Positions 15,768-24,795 of a stretch of 45,477 nt of DNA are shown here, piece by piece (the stretch's first letter is position 1; each line of letters starts with the position of its first letter). The notes below the pieces were generated by a model, which saw nothing but the letters and a program-made list of their open reading frames with translations, was not told where the DNA came from and searched no databases. This stretch comes from Candidatus Melainabacteria bacterium (GTDB lineage: Bacteria > Cyanobacteriota > Vampirovibrionia > Obscuribacterales > Obscuribacteraceae). The stretch spans positions 1 to 45,477 of the forward strand of contig JAHFBI010000003.1 of assembly GCA_023250095.1 (NCBI GenBank), written 5' to 3'. The position numbers and the translations under genes were made by a program.

Positions 15768-18623
15768 TTGCAAACTGTCCTGAGAAAGCGCCCGATAGCC
15801 AATATGCGCGACGACAAACGTAAAGTCCCGCCGTGGTCGCAAGTCATCCCACTTGCGCTTGTATTTGCGCTTTCTCTTTGCCTTAGACTCTGGTTCAATT
15901 TTGGCGCCGAGCATATCAATAACTATTCAAGCTGCGACGCTTCCGAATATCTGCGCAATGCCGACGCCTTGATCAATTTGCGCACACTGCCGGCTAAGAC
16001 CTGGCTGGATTGCCTGAGCTCGCTTGCCGGCACCGCAACAGGGTCCACCGTGCTCGAAGTCAGACAATCTCTGTCATCGCTCAACGACTTCAAAATATCA
16101 GGGCCGGTCTTCCCCTTCTTCCTGGCAATTTGCTCTGCCATCGCCGGCGGTGCTTTCAGCGAGCGGATGTGGATTGTCGCCTTAGCCGCCCAGTCGCTCC
16201 TGTCGGCTTGCACGTGTCTTTTTATCGCCTTTATCGGCGCTTCCGCGTTTGACAAAAGGACCGGATTTATGGCCGGCATCCTGTCCGCCTTCTACCCGGC
16301 CTTTATCGTCAACAGCGGGCGTCTTTATTCAGAGACTTTCGCGGTCTTCCTGTTCAGCCTTCTTACCTGGCTCACTGTGCGTAGCCTGCGCCAGCGTGGC
16401 AACAGCCTCCCTCTGGTCGTCCTCACCGGCTTCACCATGGCTTGCCTGCAGTTGAGCAGATCGATAATGGTCGTCATCTCATTCTTGCTAGCCCCGATCC
16501 ATATATTCCAGAACAAGGGCAGGACAATACTGTCCTCAACGCTGGCGCTCGCTTTCGGTTTTGCCCTGGCGGCTGTGCCGTGGCTGGCCCTTCAGAAAGT
16601 GGTTTTCGGCTCGGGCAGCTTGATGGTCGACAGGGTCGGGCACTTCAATTTCTTCATCGGCAATAACGTCGACACGGCGGGCTTTCTTTCCTACCCCTAT
16701 CCAGACGGCACGGCCGTGGAGAGCAAAAGCATCACCACCCTGGCAAAGGAGGCTATCGAAAAAAGTCCGGAGCGCTGGGTAAAGTTGCTCCTCGATAAAC
16801 CGGCACGCTTTCTCAAATTTCCCTGGAATGATTTCAAGTGTCCAATCGGTCCGGTCACGGCATCGCAGCAAATTTTATTCCATCAGCTTATCCTCCTGCT
16901 CTTTGTTCCAGGCATCGTCCTGGGCTTTGCCTTGAAGACGAACAGCAAGGAACGCGACTATCGCAGCGACAGAGACAGAGAAAACGAACGCTTCCAGGCA
17001 AGGATGCTGCTTGCCTTAGGGATCCTCTTTCACGCGCTCTACCTGCTGTTTATCACAGTGCCGCGCTATAACCTCACAGTGATGCCTCTTTTGATTGTCT
17101 TTGCCGCAGGTTGCCTGACTTGCCTGCTGCATCTATTGCAAAATCACCGCAGTATCCCGGCAGCGATAGCGATTATCGCGTCTTCGATACTGCTTATCTT
17201 CAGCCAGCAAATCGAACTGCCTCCCTTGCTGGCGCTTTTAACTGGACCCGGGCACCCGATCCTCTGCCTTTCGCTTGCCTGCTTGCTCAAAGCACTGGTG
17301 CTGTGCCTTTTCATGGTCAGCCTCGGCAAAGCCATACCGCCTGCCGAAGGGCATCCGCGCCTGGCGCTAGGCACGACCGTGGCGCTGACGCTTGTTCTCT
17401 TGCCAGTTCTCTGCCTGCCTGTCAATGCCAACGGCCGCTGGTGGGAATGGCGGTGCCCGCTTGCTGCCCGGCAGAACATCTCACAGACAGTCACCCTCGA
17501 TAGCGCACAGGCAGACGACCTCACGGGCAGACAGGCTTTTGTTTTGCTCGACACCACCTTTGCTCCCGACATTAACAACGAGCTTGCCGTCAGAGTCAAC
17601 GGGCAACGTCTCAAAGGTCCGGTAGTGCCCGGTCTGTCGCTCGTAGGCGATTTCACGCACTTCATGCCCATCGCCGGCAACTGGTTTGCCCGCGAAGGCG
17701 AATACATCTTCGACTGCATGACGAGATCCGCCGGCATTGCCAACTGCGATCTCAGGCAGTGGTTCCTTGTGCCGCTGCCTGATTCCGCGCTATGTCACCA
17801 GCCCGGCAAGCCGCTTTCCCTGACAATAGAGATCGCCGCAACCGGCGACAACATGCATCCCAACTCCGTGTTCGGCGCCCTGGATACTGGAGGCAATCAG
17901 ATGATCATCCCTGGGCTGACGCTCGCCTCCTGGGAAAAACCTTTCTATGGTGTCGATTGTACAGACGGCTTTGGCGATACCCGCTATGAAATAAAGCTTC
18001 CGTCGGCTTGCTCCAAACTGCAGACAGGCGACCTATCTCCTCAGCCCGGCTTGCAGTCTGGAAGGTACAACATTCATGTCCTGTCCGCTGCCAGACAAAC
18101 ATCCACCACCCCGTCCAACATTTACACCGTGGAGCAAAATTCTCCAGCTCTTTCTGGCAAAAAAACCTGGAAACTGGACCTTTCTTCTCTTGACTCCAGA
18201 GTGCAAAAACAGCGCGTCATTTCGTTGAGGGATCTGCCAGCCTACAGCCCGACAGAGTTCTGGCTGGTGCGCCTTACCGGCAAGGTGCGGAGTCTTTCAG
18301 GAATGCCGGTACCAGGGCTGAGATTCAGCGCCGAGGTCCAGGGGCGCGACGGAAAGGAATCTTCGTACATCAGCCCCTGGACACCTCGACGCCTTGAAGT
18401 GACTTCTGCCTGGCGCGACTTCGACATTACCGTGCCGCTTGCGCCAGGCGCTCTTCCAGGCGCCATCAAAGGGATCGAATATTCTTTCTTCGCCAGAAGC
18501 CCATCACTGGATTCCATCAATCCGCCGCTTCAAAGAGATGGGCTTGTAGAATTTGCCGACACGAGCTTGCAAATCCTCAGCTTGCCGGCAAACCCGCTTG
18601 CCGACGGGCACAAAGTTTACTAA
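15768..18623 (+). CDS. Very large GT-C-type membrane glycosyltransferase, paralogue A
   Basis: A ~951-aa protein: about 30 soluble residues, then an ArnT/PMT-like polytopic half (to about residue 580), then about 370 residues predicted to be outside the membrane. The first extracytoplasmic loop carries CDASEYLRNAD, the acidic position typical of GT-C catalytic sites. The loop before mid-protein has KFPWNDFKCPIGPV, and the tail has DLRQWFLVPLP, MIIPGL...FYGVD and a C-terminal PLADGHKVY. These blocks recur in the genes at 30116 and 38766. GT-C enzymes use polyprenyl-phosphate sugars outside the cytoplasmic membrane. I prefer the TTG at 15768 (GGAG 6 nt upstream, 13 bp after the previous gene); a TTG at 15681 and an ATG at 15804 are alternatives. 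The acceptor is unknown. Confidence 0.75.
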   Translation: MQTVLRKRPIANMRDDKRKVPPWSQVIPLALVFALSLCLRLWFNFGAEHINNYSSCDASEYLRNADALINLRTLPAKTWLDCLSSLAGTATGSTVLEVRQSLSSLNDFKISGPVFPFFLAICSAIAGGAFSERMWIVALAAQSLLSACTCLFIAFIGASAFDKRTGFMAGILSAFYPAFIVNSGRLYSETFAVFLFSLLTWLTVRSLRQRGNSLPLVVLTGFTMACLQLSRSIMVVISFLLAPIHIFQNKGRTILSSTLALAFGFALAAVPWLALQKVVFGSGSLMVDRVGHFNFFIGNNVDTAGFLSYPYPDGTAVESKSITTLAKEAIEKSPERWVKLLLDKPARFLKFPWNDFKCPIGPVTASQQILFHQLILLLFVPGIVLGFALKTNSKERDYRSDRDRENERFQARMLLALGILFHALYLLFITVPRYNLTVMPLLIVFAAGCLTCLLHLLQNHRSIPAAIAIIASSILLIFSQQIELPPLLALLTGPGHPILCLSLACLLKALVLCLFMVSLGKAIPPAEGHPRLALGTTVALTLVLLPVLCLPVNANGRWWEWRCPLAARQNISQTVTLDSAQADDLTGRQAFVLLDTTFAPDINNELAVRVNGQRLKGPVVPGLSLVGDFTHFMPIAGNWFAREGEYIFDCMTRSAGIANCDLRQWFLVPLPDSALCHQPGKPLSLTIEIAATGDNMHPNSVFGALDTGGNQMIIPGLTLASWEKPFYGVDCTDGFGDTRYEIKLPSACSKLQTGDLSPQPGLQSGRYNIHVLSAARQTSTTPSNIYTVEQNSPALSGKKTWKLDLSSLDSRVQKQRVISLRDLPAYSPTEFWLVRLTGKVRSLSGMPVPGLRFSAEVQGRDGKESSYISPWTPRRLEVTSAWRDFDITVPLAPGALPGAIKGIEYSFFARSPSLDSINPPLQRDGLVEFADTSLQILSLPANPLADGHKVY

Positions 18624-18636
18624 CAGCCACTAAGGA

Positions 18637-19881
18637 CTAAGGACAGCTGCCCTTGCCGGCGGCAATGCCAGTTGTTTTCCCAGGTCGAAATAGAAGTGCT
18701 GCCACCTCAGCGCTTATTGCCTTATAGAGCTTGCGCCCGCCAGAGGCATTCAAGTGAGCCGAGTCCTCGAAATCAGAGGAGGCGAAGCTCTCGGACAAGG
18801 CTGGTCGAATCAGCACAGCATCGTAAGCTTTTGCCTGCATCGCCAGCTCAATTTCGTATTGCTTGAGAAAAGCCGGAGGCAGGAGCTCAGTATTTTGAGG
18901 CATCAAAGGCATATCCACAAGCAAAACAGCCACATGCTGGTCCCTGGCCAGCGCCAGCAGTTTCTTCAAATAAATGCTCTGCACTTTAAAGTGCGACATC
19001 GTAAGGGGCTGATAATCCCTCCTGTAAGCCTCGAGATCCCCTAGAGTGTTGTCCGGGGCATCAAAAATCGGCTTGTGAGATTTCTCAGGAGCCGCAGCGC
19101 CAAGAGGCTTAGGTGCGCCAACATTCTTGTCGGCAGCAGGCAGCTGAGGGTGCATGGCAAAATACAAATTGCTGGGGTGATTGCTTAGCCTGGCAACAAG
19201 CTGATTGCAGAAGTCACGATAATTGCCCCGCAATTGAAAGAAATGCCAGGCTCTGCCCAACATAAGTTGAGATATCTGCGCTGAATCAGCGTGCGTCTCC
19301 AGCAAATCGCCCAGACAAACTTGATCCTGAAGGGCAAGATAAACCGGCGTCAGCCTGGGATCGGGCAAGTTGTTGTCCAGAAAGGCGCGCGGGGATATGT
19401 CACATACCAAAACTGCAGGCTTCTTGAGCGAAGAGATACATTTTTTGAAAACAAGATATTGATCTGAGATGAGCTCGCCGAGTGTCGCCAGGTTTGCCAC
19501 AGACAGAGGCTTTCCAGCCCGCCGACAAAGCTCGCCCTCCAGATAGAGGGCCTTGCTGTAGCAAGCGACATGGTTATGCAGATATTCCTTGTCATAACGC
19601 GTACGCCGCCGGCAAAATTCGTCGTCGCAGCGCACCGCCGGAAACAGGAAGAGAGAAGACCCGGTCATGATCACCTCCGGGCTCAAGCCCGAAGCAAGAA
19701 ACTCCGGAAGCTTGTCGGTGATGAAATACTGGTTCGGTCCAGCAAGCCCCGTGCTATTCAAAAACTTCAGAGGATTGGAAACGGACAGTGCCACGTCGAG
19801 CACGATGAGCATGAACACTGTAAGCACGCTCACGCTGCCGACTACCACTCTATTCAACCCCGATAGGCGCTGGACAATCAT
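18637..19881 (-). CDS. SGNH-hydrolase-like membrane protein, paralogue 1
   Basis: A 414-aa protein with one N-terminal transmembrane span (about residues 13-33) and a large extracytoplasmic domain. It shows a GSSLFLFP nucleophile block near residue 75, ISPRAFLDN near residue 165, LLVDMPLMPQN near residue 322 and a C-terminal EDSAHLNASGG with the D-x-x-H pair of SGNH esterases. The same four blocks occur in the genes at 37031 and 43409. DltD/AlgJ/AlgX-like proteins of this design act with MBOAT acyltransferases in O-acylation of envelope polymers. The ATG at 19881 has GGGAG 9 nt upstream and lies 15 bp after the stop of the 605-aa gene. Its 3' end is 13 bp from that of GT-C paralogue A, without an obvious terminator. 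Confidence 0.7.
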   Translation of the reverse strand: MIVQRLSGLNRVVVGSVSVLTVFMLIVLDVALSVSNPLKFLNSTGLAGPNQYFITDKLPEFLASGLSPEVIMTGSSLFLFPAVRCDDEFCRRRTRYDKEYLHNHVACYSKALYLEGELCRRAGKPLSVANLATLGELISDQYLVFKKCISSLKKPAVLVCDISPRAFLDNNLPDPRLTPVYLALQDQVCLGDLLETHADSAQISQLMLGRAWHFFQLRGNYRDFCNQLVARLSNHPSNLYFAMHPQLPAADKNVGAPKPLGAAAPEKSHKPIFDAPDNTLGDLEAYRRDYQPLTMSHFKVQSIYLKKLLALARDQHVAVLLVDMPLMPQNTELLPPAFLKQYEIELAMQAKAYDAVLIRPALSESFASSDFEDSAHLNASGGRKLYKAISAEVAALLFRPGKTTGIAAGKGSCP

Positions 19882-19896
19882 GGACGGCTCTCCCGG

Positions 19897-21714
19897 CTAA
19901 TTGGCAGCTGACGCAGAAAGTTGCCTGCGCCACTTTCCGATAATTGCCGGGTCTAGCCCGAAACCCAGCCCCTTGCTCTCAATGGCATCGATAAACTGCT
20001 GTCCTGAAGCCACGGCTTCAAGACCTCCTTCTTGCGGTACAAGCAGAAACATGCCCTTGTATGGATAGACACCGCAACTGTACCCTGCCGAAATATCCTC
20101 GACCCCTTGAGCGGAGACTGTCATTCGCTCGGAGACACTGTCTGCATTGAGCCCTTGATTATTGAGTGTAAGGCGCACCATAGACTGAAAATCCCAGACC
20201 CCGTCAAAGACCGGGCTATAGGAAACATAGCGCGGGCAATTCACCAGAATCAAGCTATCGTTGTCCGAAAGAAGAGGAGCAGCTCTTTTCACCAGAGCGG
20301 CGATATTTTTTTGCGTGACCCAGGAGATTATCCAGGGCTGCGCCATAGCCCGATTGGCAAGCAAGCAAAATGCCGCAAACGGAAGCACAAGCGCAAGCAA
20401 GCACGCTGTCTGCGCGCGCATGCCGGCTTTGCCTGAAGTCAAACATTCCACAAGCTTCAAAACAAGACCAGCAAGACCGGCAAGAACCATGCCCATGCCG
20501 ACAGCGCTGCCATAATTGACGCGATTGATAATCGTGTCAAGTTTTGGATCATACTCGGGATTCAGAGCGAAAATGGTGTAAGACACAACCATGAGAACAA
20601 TGCCAAGAAAGACAAATTCCAGAGCGCCTCGGCTGCGATCGCGCACGGAAACTCCAGATACGGCGCCAACAGTGCCGGCAGCTGCTGCAACACAGCCAAG
20701 TGCAAAAAAGATCCAGTCTTTCTCAAAAAGCCCCTGTGCAAATATCTCCTGTATCTTGCTCAGGAAAAAAGGAAAGTTATAGAAAGGCGAAGAGATTCTC
20801 AGCCCTTGCCAGATTGTATGAGCCATCCATGACACGTCGAAGGAGACCGGGTGAAGCAATGCCTTCACACCCATTGAAGGCACAATTATGCGCTGCCAGC
20901 CCCAGAGTCCGCCAATACAAAGAAAGAAAGGCAGGGTCAATATAGAAGCCTTAACGATAGCCTGTCTTGAGGAAAGATGTCTTCTCAAAACCAAGAGGGC
21001 GAGCAGCCAGTTCATGGCGCAAAGCGGCAAAAACGACTCATAATTGAAAATGCTCAGGGCATAGAGCAGATAAGCCAGCCGCAGGCAGAAGCGCTCGCCT
21101 GAAGCCGCGCCTTTTACCGTCAACCACATACTGCCGAGAGAAAGCGCCAGACTGAATGTCACGGAACTAGCCAGCATCCAGTAATGCGTCACGTCATGAA
21201 TGGGATAAAGCAAGAGAGCAAAAGCTGCTAGAAACGACAGAGTCCGGTTACCTGAATAATCTTTCAACAGCCCATACAACAAGCAGGCACACGCTACCTC
21301 CAGCACCCCGTTTATCAGATGGTAGCCCAGAGGGTGAGTCGTGAACAAACTGTAAAGCACGGCAAAAAACGGCGCCTCTATAGGGCGTATCACAACACTC
21401 GCATCCTCAAAAAAATAATGAGCCAGCCGCTCGAAGAAGCCCTGCGGTCCAAAGTGAAGGAAACTTAAAGTCGCCCAGTCGTCCAGATAAAAACCAATTT
21501 GGCCAACGACCGGACAGAAACTGGCTATTTCCATCGCCACCAGGCAGACGAAAAGAAAAGCAACGACATGCCATAAGCCAGAGGCAGGCTTTGCCAGGCT
21601 CTTCCTTGCTGCTTCACTGCAGCCGGTGGAACTTGCTGTGTGCATGATGGGAGCCCGAATCGAAAACCCGTGGAGAAAGCGTGCCAGCAAGGCCGTACGA
21701 TGCACAGCTGGCAT
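19897..21714 (-). CDS. Polytopic GT-C-like membrane protein
   Basis: A 605-aa protein with about 11-12 hydrophobic spans and a ~130-residue soluble C-terminal part. The first loop reads FYLDDWATLSFL (adjacent acidic residues as in GT-C catalytic loops), followed by VIRPIEAPFF and, further on, YPIHDVTHYW and FNYESFLPL. This fits a GT-C fold glycosyltransferase, though no specific family is recognised. Two starts are possible: ATG at 21714, which lies inside a perfect inverted repeat, or ATG at 21645 (582 aa); neither has a good ribosome-binding site. The SGNH-like gene follows after 15 bp, suggesting an operon. Confidence 0.65.
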   Translation of the reverse strand: MPAVHRTALLARFLHGFSIRAPIMHTASSTGCSEAARKSLAKPASGLWHVVAFLFVCLVAMEIASFCPVVGQIGFYLDDWATLSFLHFGPQGFFERLAHYFFEDASVVIRPIEAPFFAVLYSLFTTHPLGYHLINGVLEVACACLLYGLLKDYSGNRTLSFLAAFALLLYPIHDVTHYWMLASSVTFSLALSLGSMWLTVKGAASGERFCLRLAYLLYALSIFNYESFLPLCAMNWLLALLVLRRHLSSRQAIVKASILTLPFFLCIGGLWGWQRIIVPSMGVKALLHPVSFDVSWMAHTIWQGLRISSPFYNFPFFLSKIQEIFAQGLFEKDWIFFALGCVAAAAGTVGAVSGVSVRDRSRGALEFVFLGIVLMVVSYTIFALNPEYDPKLDTIINRVNYGSAVGMGMVLAGLAGLVLKLVECLTSGKAGMRAQTACLLALVLPFAAFCLLANRAMAQPWIISWVTQKNIAALVKRAAPLLSDNDSLILVNCPRYVSYSPVFDGVWDFQSMVRLTLNNQGLNADSVSERMTVSAQGVEDISAGYSCGVYPYKGMFLLVPQEGGLEAVASGQQFIDAIESKGLGFGLDPAIIGKWRRQLSASAAN

Positions 21715-21737
21715 AGATTGTTACGACAACAATCTAT
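21713..21737. promoter_or_regulatory. Perfect inverted repeat, putative operator or leader hairpin
   Basis: Ten-base arms ATAGATTGTT (21713-21722) and AACAATCTAT (21728-21737) flank a 5-nt ACGAC centre. It lies in the divergent region before the MBOAT gene and overlaps the upstream ATG of the 605-aa gene. The 25-bp symmetry is typical of a repressor site; as RNA it would form a hairpin at the start codon. Confidence 0.55.
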
Positions 21738-21842
21738 CAGGATTTTCAAGAGCAATCTTTACGGCGCGCTAACCCTGAGCCCACCGGCGCGTCAAGCCCC
21801 GGCGGGTGAACAAAGCTAAAGGGATCAGGCAAACTTACTTGC

Positions 21843-21848
21843 TAGAAT
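21843..21848 (+). promoter_or_regulatory. Candidate extended -10 promoter of the MBOAT operon
   Basis: TTGCTAGAAT includes TGC followed by TAGAAT, an extended -10 form, 55 nt before the MBOAT start. No convincing -35 is seen, as expected for extended -10 promoters. Confidence 0.35.
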
Positions 21849-21902
21849 TGCCAAGCGTTCACCTGGACGCGCGGCTCCTGCTTATCTGCCGGCTGAATCT
21901 GA

Positions 21903-23372
21903 ATGCTTTTTAACAGCATCTCCTATCTCATATTCTTCCCGCTGGTCCTCCTCTGCTACTGGATCTCGCCGGCTCGCTTCAGGCGCCCCATCTTGCTTGC
22001 GGCAAGCTATGTCTTTTACATGAGCTGGATTCCAGCTTACGGCTTGCTCATCGGCGAGCTCACCGCCGTCAACTACCTTCTGGCATTAGCCATCGATCGC
22101 TTCGGCAGCCAGTCCAGATACTGGCTGCTGGCCGGACTCGTGGTCAATCTCGGCACGCTCTGTTATTTCAAATACACGAATTTCTTGCTTAAGTCCGTCC
22201 TTGACGGACTGACTTTCATACTGCCCTTTTTCCATTGCCCGATGCCGGCGAGCGAATCCTTCGGGCTTAACGTCATTCTTCCTCTGGGCATTTCCTTTTT
22301 CGCATTCGAGTTCATCCACTATCTTACAGATGTATATAAGGGTGATAAGCCTATCGCCAACGCCCTCGATTTCGGCTTGTTTGCTGCCTTTTTTCCCAGC
22401 CAGATAGCCGGTCCGATCAAGCGCTACCAGGACTTCATGCACCAGCTCGCCGAAGTGCCCGTATTCGACCGTGACCTGTTCCACAGAGGCTTTGTTCTTC
22501 TGTTGCAGGGACTCTTCAAAAAAGTGGCCCTCTCCGACAACCTGGCGCCTCTATCCAATGCCGGTTTTGCCGCTACCGGACAACTTGGGACATCAGATTG
22601 CTGGATAGCAGTCGCCGCATTTACTTTGCAGATCTACTTCGATTTTTCCGGCTACACCGACATGGGCCGCGGCTCGGCTATGATGCTTGGCTATACTTTG
22701 CCGGATAATTTCAATTTCCCTTACCTGGCAAGCAGCCTTTCCGATTTCTGGAAGCGCTGGCACATTTCTCTTTCCACCTGGCTGCGCGATTATCTCTATG
22801 TTCCGCTTGGCGGCGGGCGTTGCCAGAAGTCCAGAAAATACCGCAATCTGCTCATTACCATGCTGCTTGGCGGTCTCTGGCATGGAGCGGCCTGGCATTT
22901 TGTCGCCTGGGGCGGCTTTCACGGGCTGGGGTTGATCGCCAATCACCAGTGGGACGACTTTGTCGGCAGGACCCCCTTCCTGCAAAAATTTCATGCGACA
23001 CTCCCTGCCAAATGCCTTTGCATGCTTGCAACCTTGTTCCTCGTGGTCATTGGCTGGGTTCTTTTCCGCGCGGACACTCTTTCTCAGGCCCTCAGCCTTA
23101 TAGCAGGACTTTTCTGCCCTGCGCCATCGACTGTGGTGGCACCACTCCTTGCAAGCTCGCCGGTTCTCTCTGCACTCGGCGTATACTGTCTCTACGCCCT
23201 ACTCTTCAGCCTGCGGTCCTGGCGCACATTGCCCTGGCTTGAGCGCATCCACTCACAGCCCGCCTTTGCCCTCACTCTTCCCTCCCGCGCCTGCCTTTAT
23301 GCCGGCGTCGTGCTCGCCGTCATCGGATTTGCCCCGCCCCAGCCCTCTCCTTTCATTTACTTCCAGTTCTAA
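21903..23372 (+). CDS. MBOAT family O-acyltransferase (AlgI/DltB-like)
   Basis: A 489-aa polytopic membrane-bound O-acyltransferase. The family opening MLFNSISYLIFFPLVLL is present, as are FFPSQIAGPIKRY near residue 163, IYFDFSGYTDMGRGSA near residue 246, FWKRWHISLSTWLRDYLYVPLGG near residue 283, and GGLWHGAAWHFVAWGGFHG near residue 320, which contains the catalytic His. It ends in PFIYFQF. In this family the protein moves acyl groups across the membrane and attaches them to alginate, teichoic acid or other glycans, usually with an SGNH partner. An SGNH hydrolase gene follows after 13 bp. The ribosome-binding site is weak. Confidence 0.9.
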   Translation: MLFNSISYLIFFPLVLLCYWISPARFRRPILLAASYVFYMSWIPAYGLLIGELTAVNYLLALAIDRFGSQSRYWLLAGLVVNLGTLCYFKYTNFLLKSVLDGLTFILPFFHCPMPASESFGLNVILPLGISFFAFEFIHYLTDVYKGDKPIANALDFGLFAAFFPSQIAGPIKRYQDFMHQLAEVPVFDRDLFHRGFVLLLQGLFKKVALSDNLAPLSNAGFAATGQLGTSDCWIAVAAFTLQIYFDFSGYTDMGRGSAMMLGYTLPDNFNFPYLASSLSDFWKRWHISLSTWLRDYLYVPLGGGRCQKSRKYRNLLITMLLGGLWHGAAWHFVAWGGFHGLGLIANHQWDDFVGRTPFLQKFHATLPAKCLCMLATLFLVVIGWVLFRADTLSQALSLIAGLFCPAPSTVVAPLLASSPVLSALGVYCLYALLFSLRSWRTLPWLERIHSQPAFALTLPSRACLYAGVVLAVIGFAPPQPSPFIYFQF

Positions 23373-23385
23373 CTTGTCGAGATCC

Positions 23386-24795
23386 GTGTTTATTAGCCAA
23401 CCAGCCACACTAGAGAAAAAGACACAGGCAGTCACACCGCCGGCAGCGCTGCAGCGCCGCCGGTGGGTAGTGCTAGCTCAAGGACTTACCACAGCAGTCT
23501 TTGTGATCCTGTCTCTGGAGGCTTTGTTTGCCGCAGCCGGCCTTGGCGAGCAAGAGTTCTTGAAGCGTGACGGCGAGCTGGGCTTTGTGCCCATGGAAGG
23601 CAAACACGTGACCTGGCGCAAGGAAGGATTCTCCCGCACTCAATTCAACTCCTGCGGCATGAGCGACCGGGAATACAGCCTCGACAAGCCTGCTGGCACT
23701 TTCCGCATTGCCGTTATCGGCGACTCCATGGTCGAGTCCCTGCAAGTGGACCGAAGCCAGTCGTTCTGCCGGCTTGTCGAGCAAGAATTGAACAAAGGCA
23801 ATCCAGAGCGAAAGTTTCAGGTGATGAATTTTGGCGTCTCATCCTACAATCTCGGGCAGATATACTTGCGCTTGCAAAAGCTGGTCACAAAGTTCCATGT
23901 AGATCTCGTACTTTTGTGCGTCAGGCACAACAGCGTCTTCGACGTCTTCCCCAGGACCCCGGCCAGCTTCTTCTTTGCTCGCCCTTATTTCTTCCTCGGC
24001 AACAACGGCCGGCTCATTCAAGACTACACAGTACAGAGGCTCTGGGATAAATCCGGCGAGGCGCGGCGCCTGAGGGCGTGCCAATGGCTGCGCGAACACA
24101 GCCGCACCTGGGGAGTGGTGTCGTCCTTCATGGAGTCGGCAGCTGCCTGGTACCTGCAGCTTTCTTCAAATGGGCTCAAGTGGGGAGCCGATGTAACGGA
24201 CAAGCAGACAGCTTTTGCCCCAGCGTCAAAAGAAGAAGTCCGCCCGCTGTCCGGCGGGCAAGCGTCCCCTGCTTTAGCCAATCTCCCTTCGAACAGACGC
24301 ATTGCCGGCGGTGGCACCGCAGATACAGTTGCCAGCAGTTGTCACGACTGCCCGCAGCAAGACGATGGCTTGCTGGCGGGAAAGAACTCGACAGGCAATG
24401 CCGGCGCAGGTGAAGCGCGTGCTGCCGCTTATTACTGGCCAATCGCCGAAGCTCTCGTCTGCGGCATGAATGAAACTTCGCAAGCAGGCAATAGCCAACT
24501 TGCGATACTGCGCCTGCCTACCGATTACAAGCCGAACAATCCGGAGACGGAGCTCTTACGCCGGACAGCCAGTTTGCATCACATCCCTTTCATCGACGCC
24601 AGCGGCAGCTTCGAGAAAGCCAAAGCACTGGGGCTTGTGCGCTTGTTTTATATCAAGCACTTCACACCGGCCGGGCACATTCTGCTGACAAGCCAGCTTA
24701 CGCCATATCTGGCTTCACTGCCCCGTATCAAAGAATTTTGCCAGTCTTCTGCCCGGACTGAAGCACCGCCTTGGGGGACCCATCGCCATGAATGA
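23386..24795 (+). CDS. SGNH/GDSL hydrolase family membrane protein
   Basis: About 469 aa. It has one transmembrane span near residues 30-50, then an SGNH domain: IAVIGDSMVES with the nucleophile serine near residue 110, MNFGVSSYNLGQIY for block II, LLCVRHNSVFDVF for block III, and KHFTPAGHILL for the His block. At the usual catalytic Asp position (three residues before His) there is Tyr (YIKH), so the triad may be altered. A ~65-residue low-complexity Gly/Ala/Ser insert (about residues 285-345) separates blocks III and V. The frame is open upstream into the MBOAT gene; the GTG at 23386 or TTG at 23374 is the probable start. It overlaps the next gene by 8 nt. It likely partners the MBOAT protein. 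Confidence 0.72.
   Translation: MFISQPATLEKKTQAVTPPAALQRRRWVVLAQGLTTAVFVILSLEALFAAAGLGEQEFLKRDGELGFVPMEGKHVTWRKEGFSRTQFNSCGMSDREYSLDKPAGTFRIAVIGDSMVESLQVDRSQSFCRLVEQELNKGNPERKFQVMNFGVSSYNLGQIYLRLQKLVTKFHVDLVLLCVRHNSVFDVFPRTPASFFFARPYFFLGNNGRLIQDYTVQRLWDKSGEARRLRACQWLREHSRTWGVVSSFMESAAAWYLQLSSNGLKWGADVTDKQTAFAPASKEEVRPLSGGQASPALANLPSNRRIAGGGTADTVASSCHDCPQQDDGLLAGKNSTGNAGAGEARAAAYYWPIAEALVCGMNETSQAGNSQLAILRLPTDYKPNNPETELLRRTASLHHIPFIDASGSFEKAKALGLVRLFYIKHFTPAGHILLTSQLTPYLASLPRIKEFCQSSARTEAPPWGTHRHE

Noticed and set aside
23149-23385. Upstream extension of the SGNH gene into the MBOAT gene
   Set aside because: It is a shadow of the MBOAT reading frame. Starts after the MBOAT stop give a normal signal anchor.
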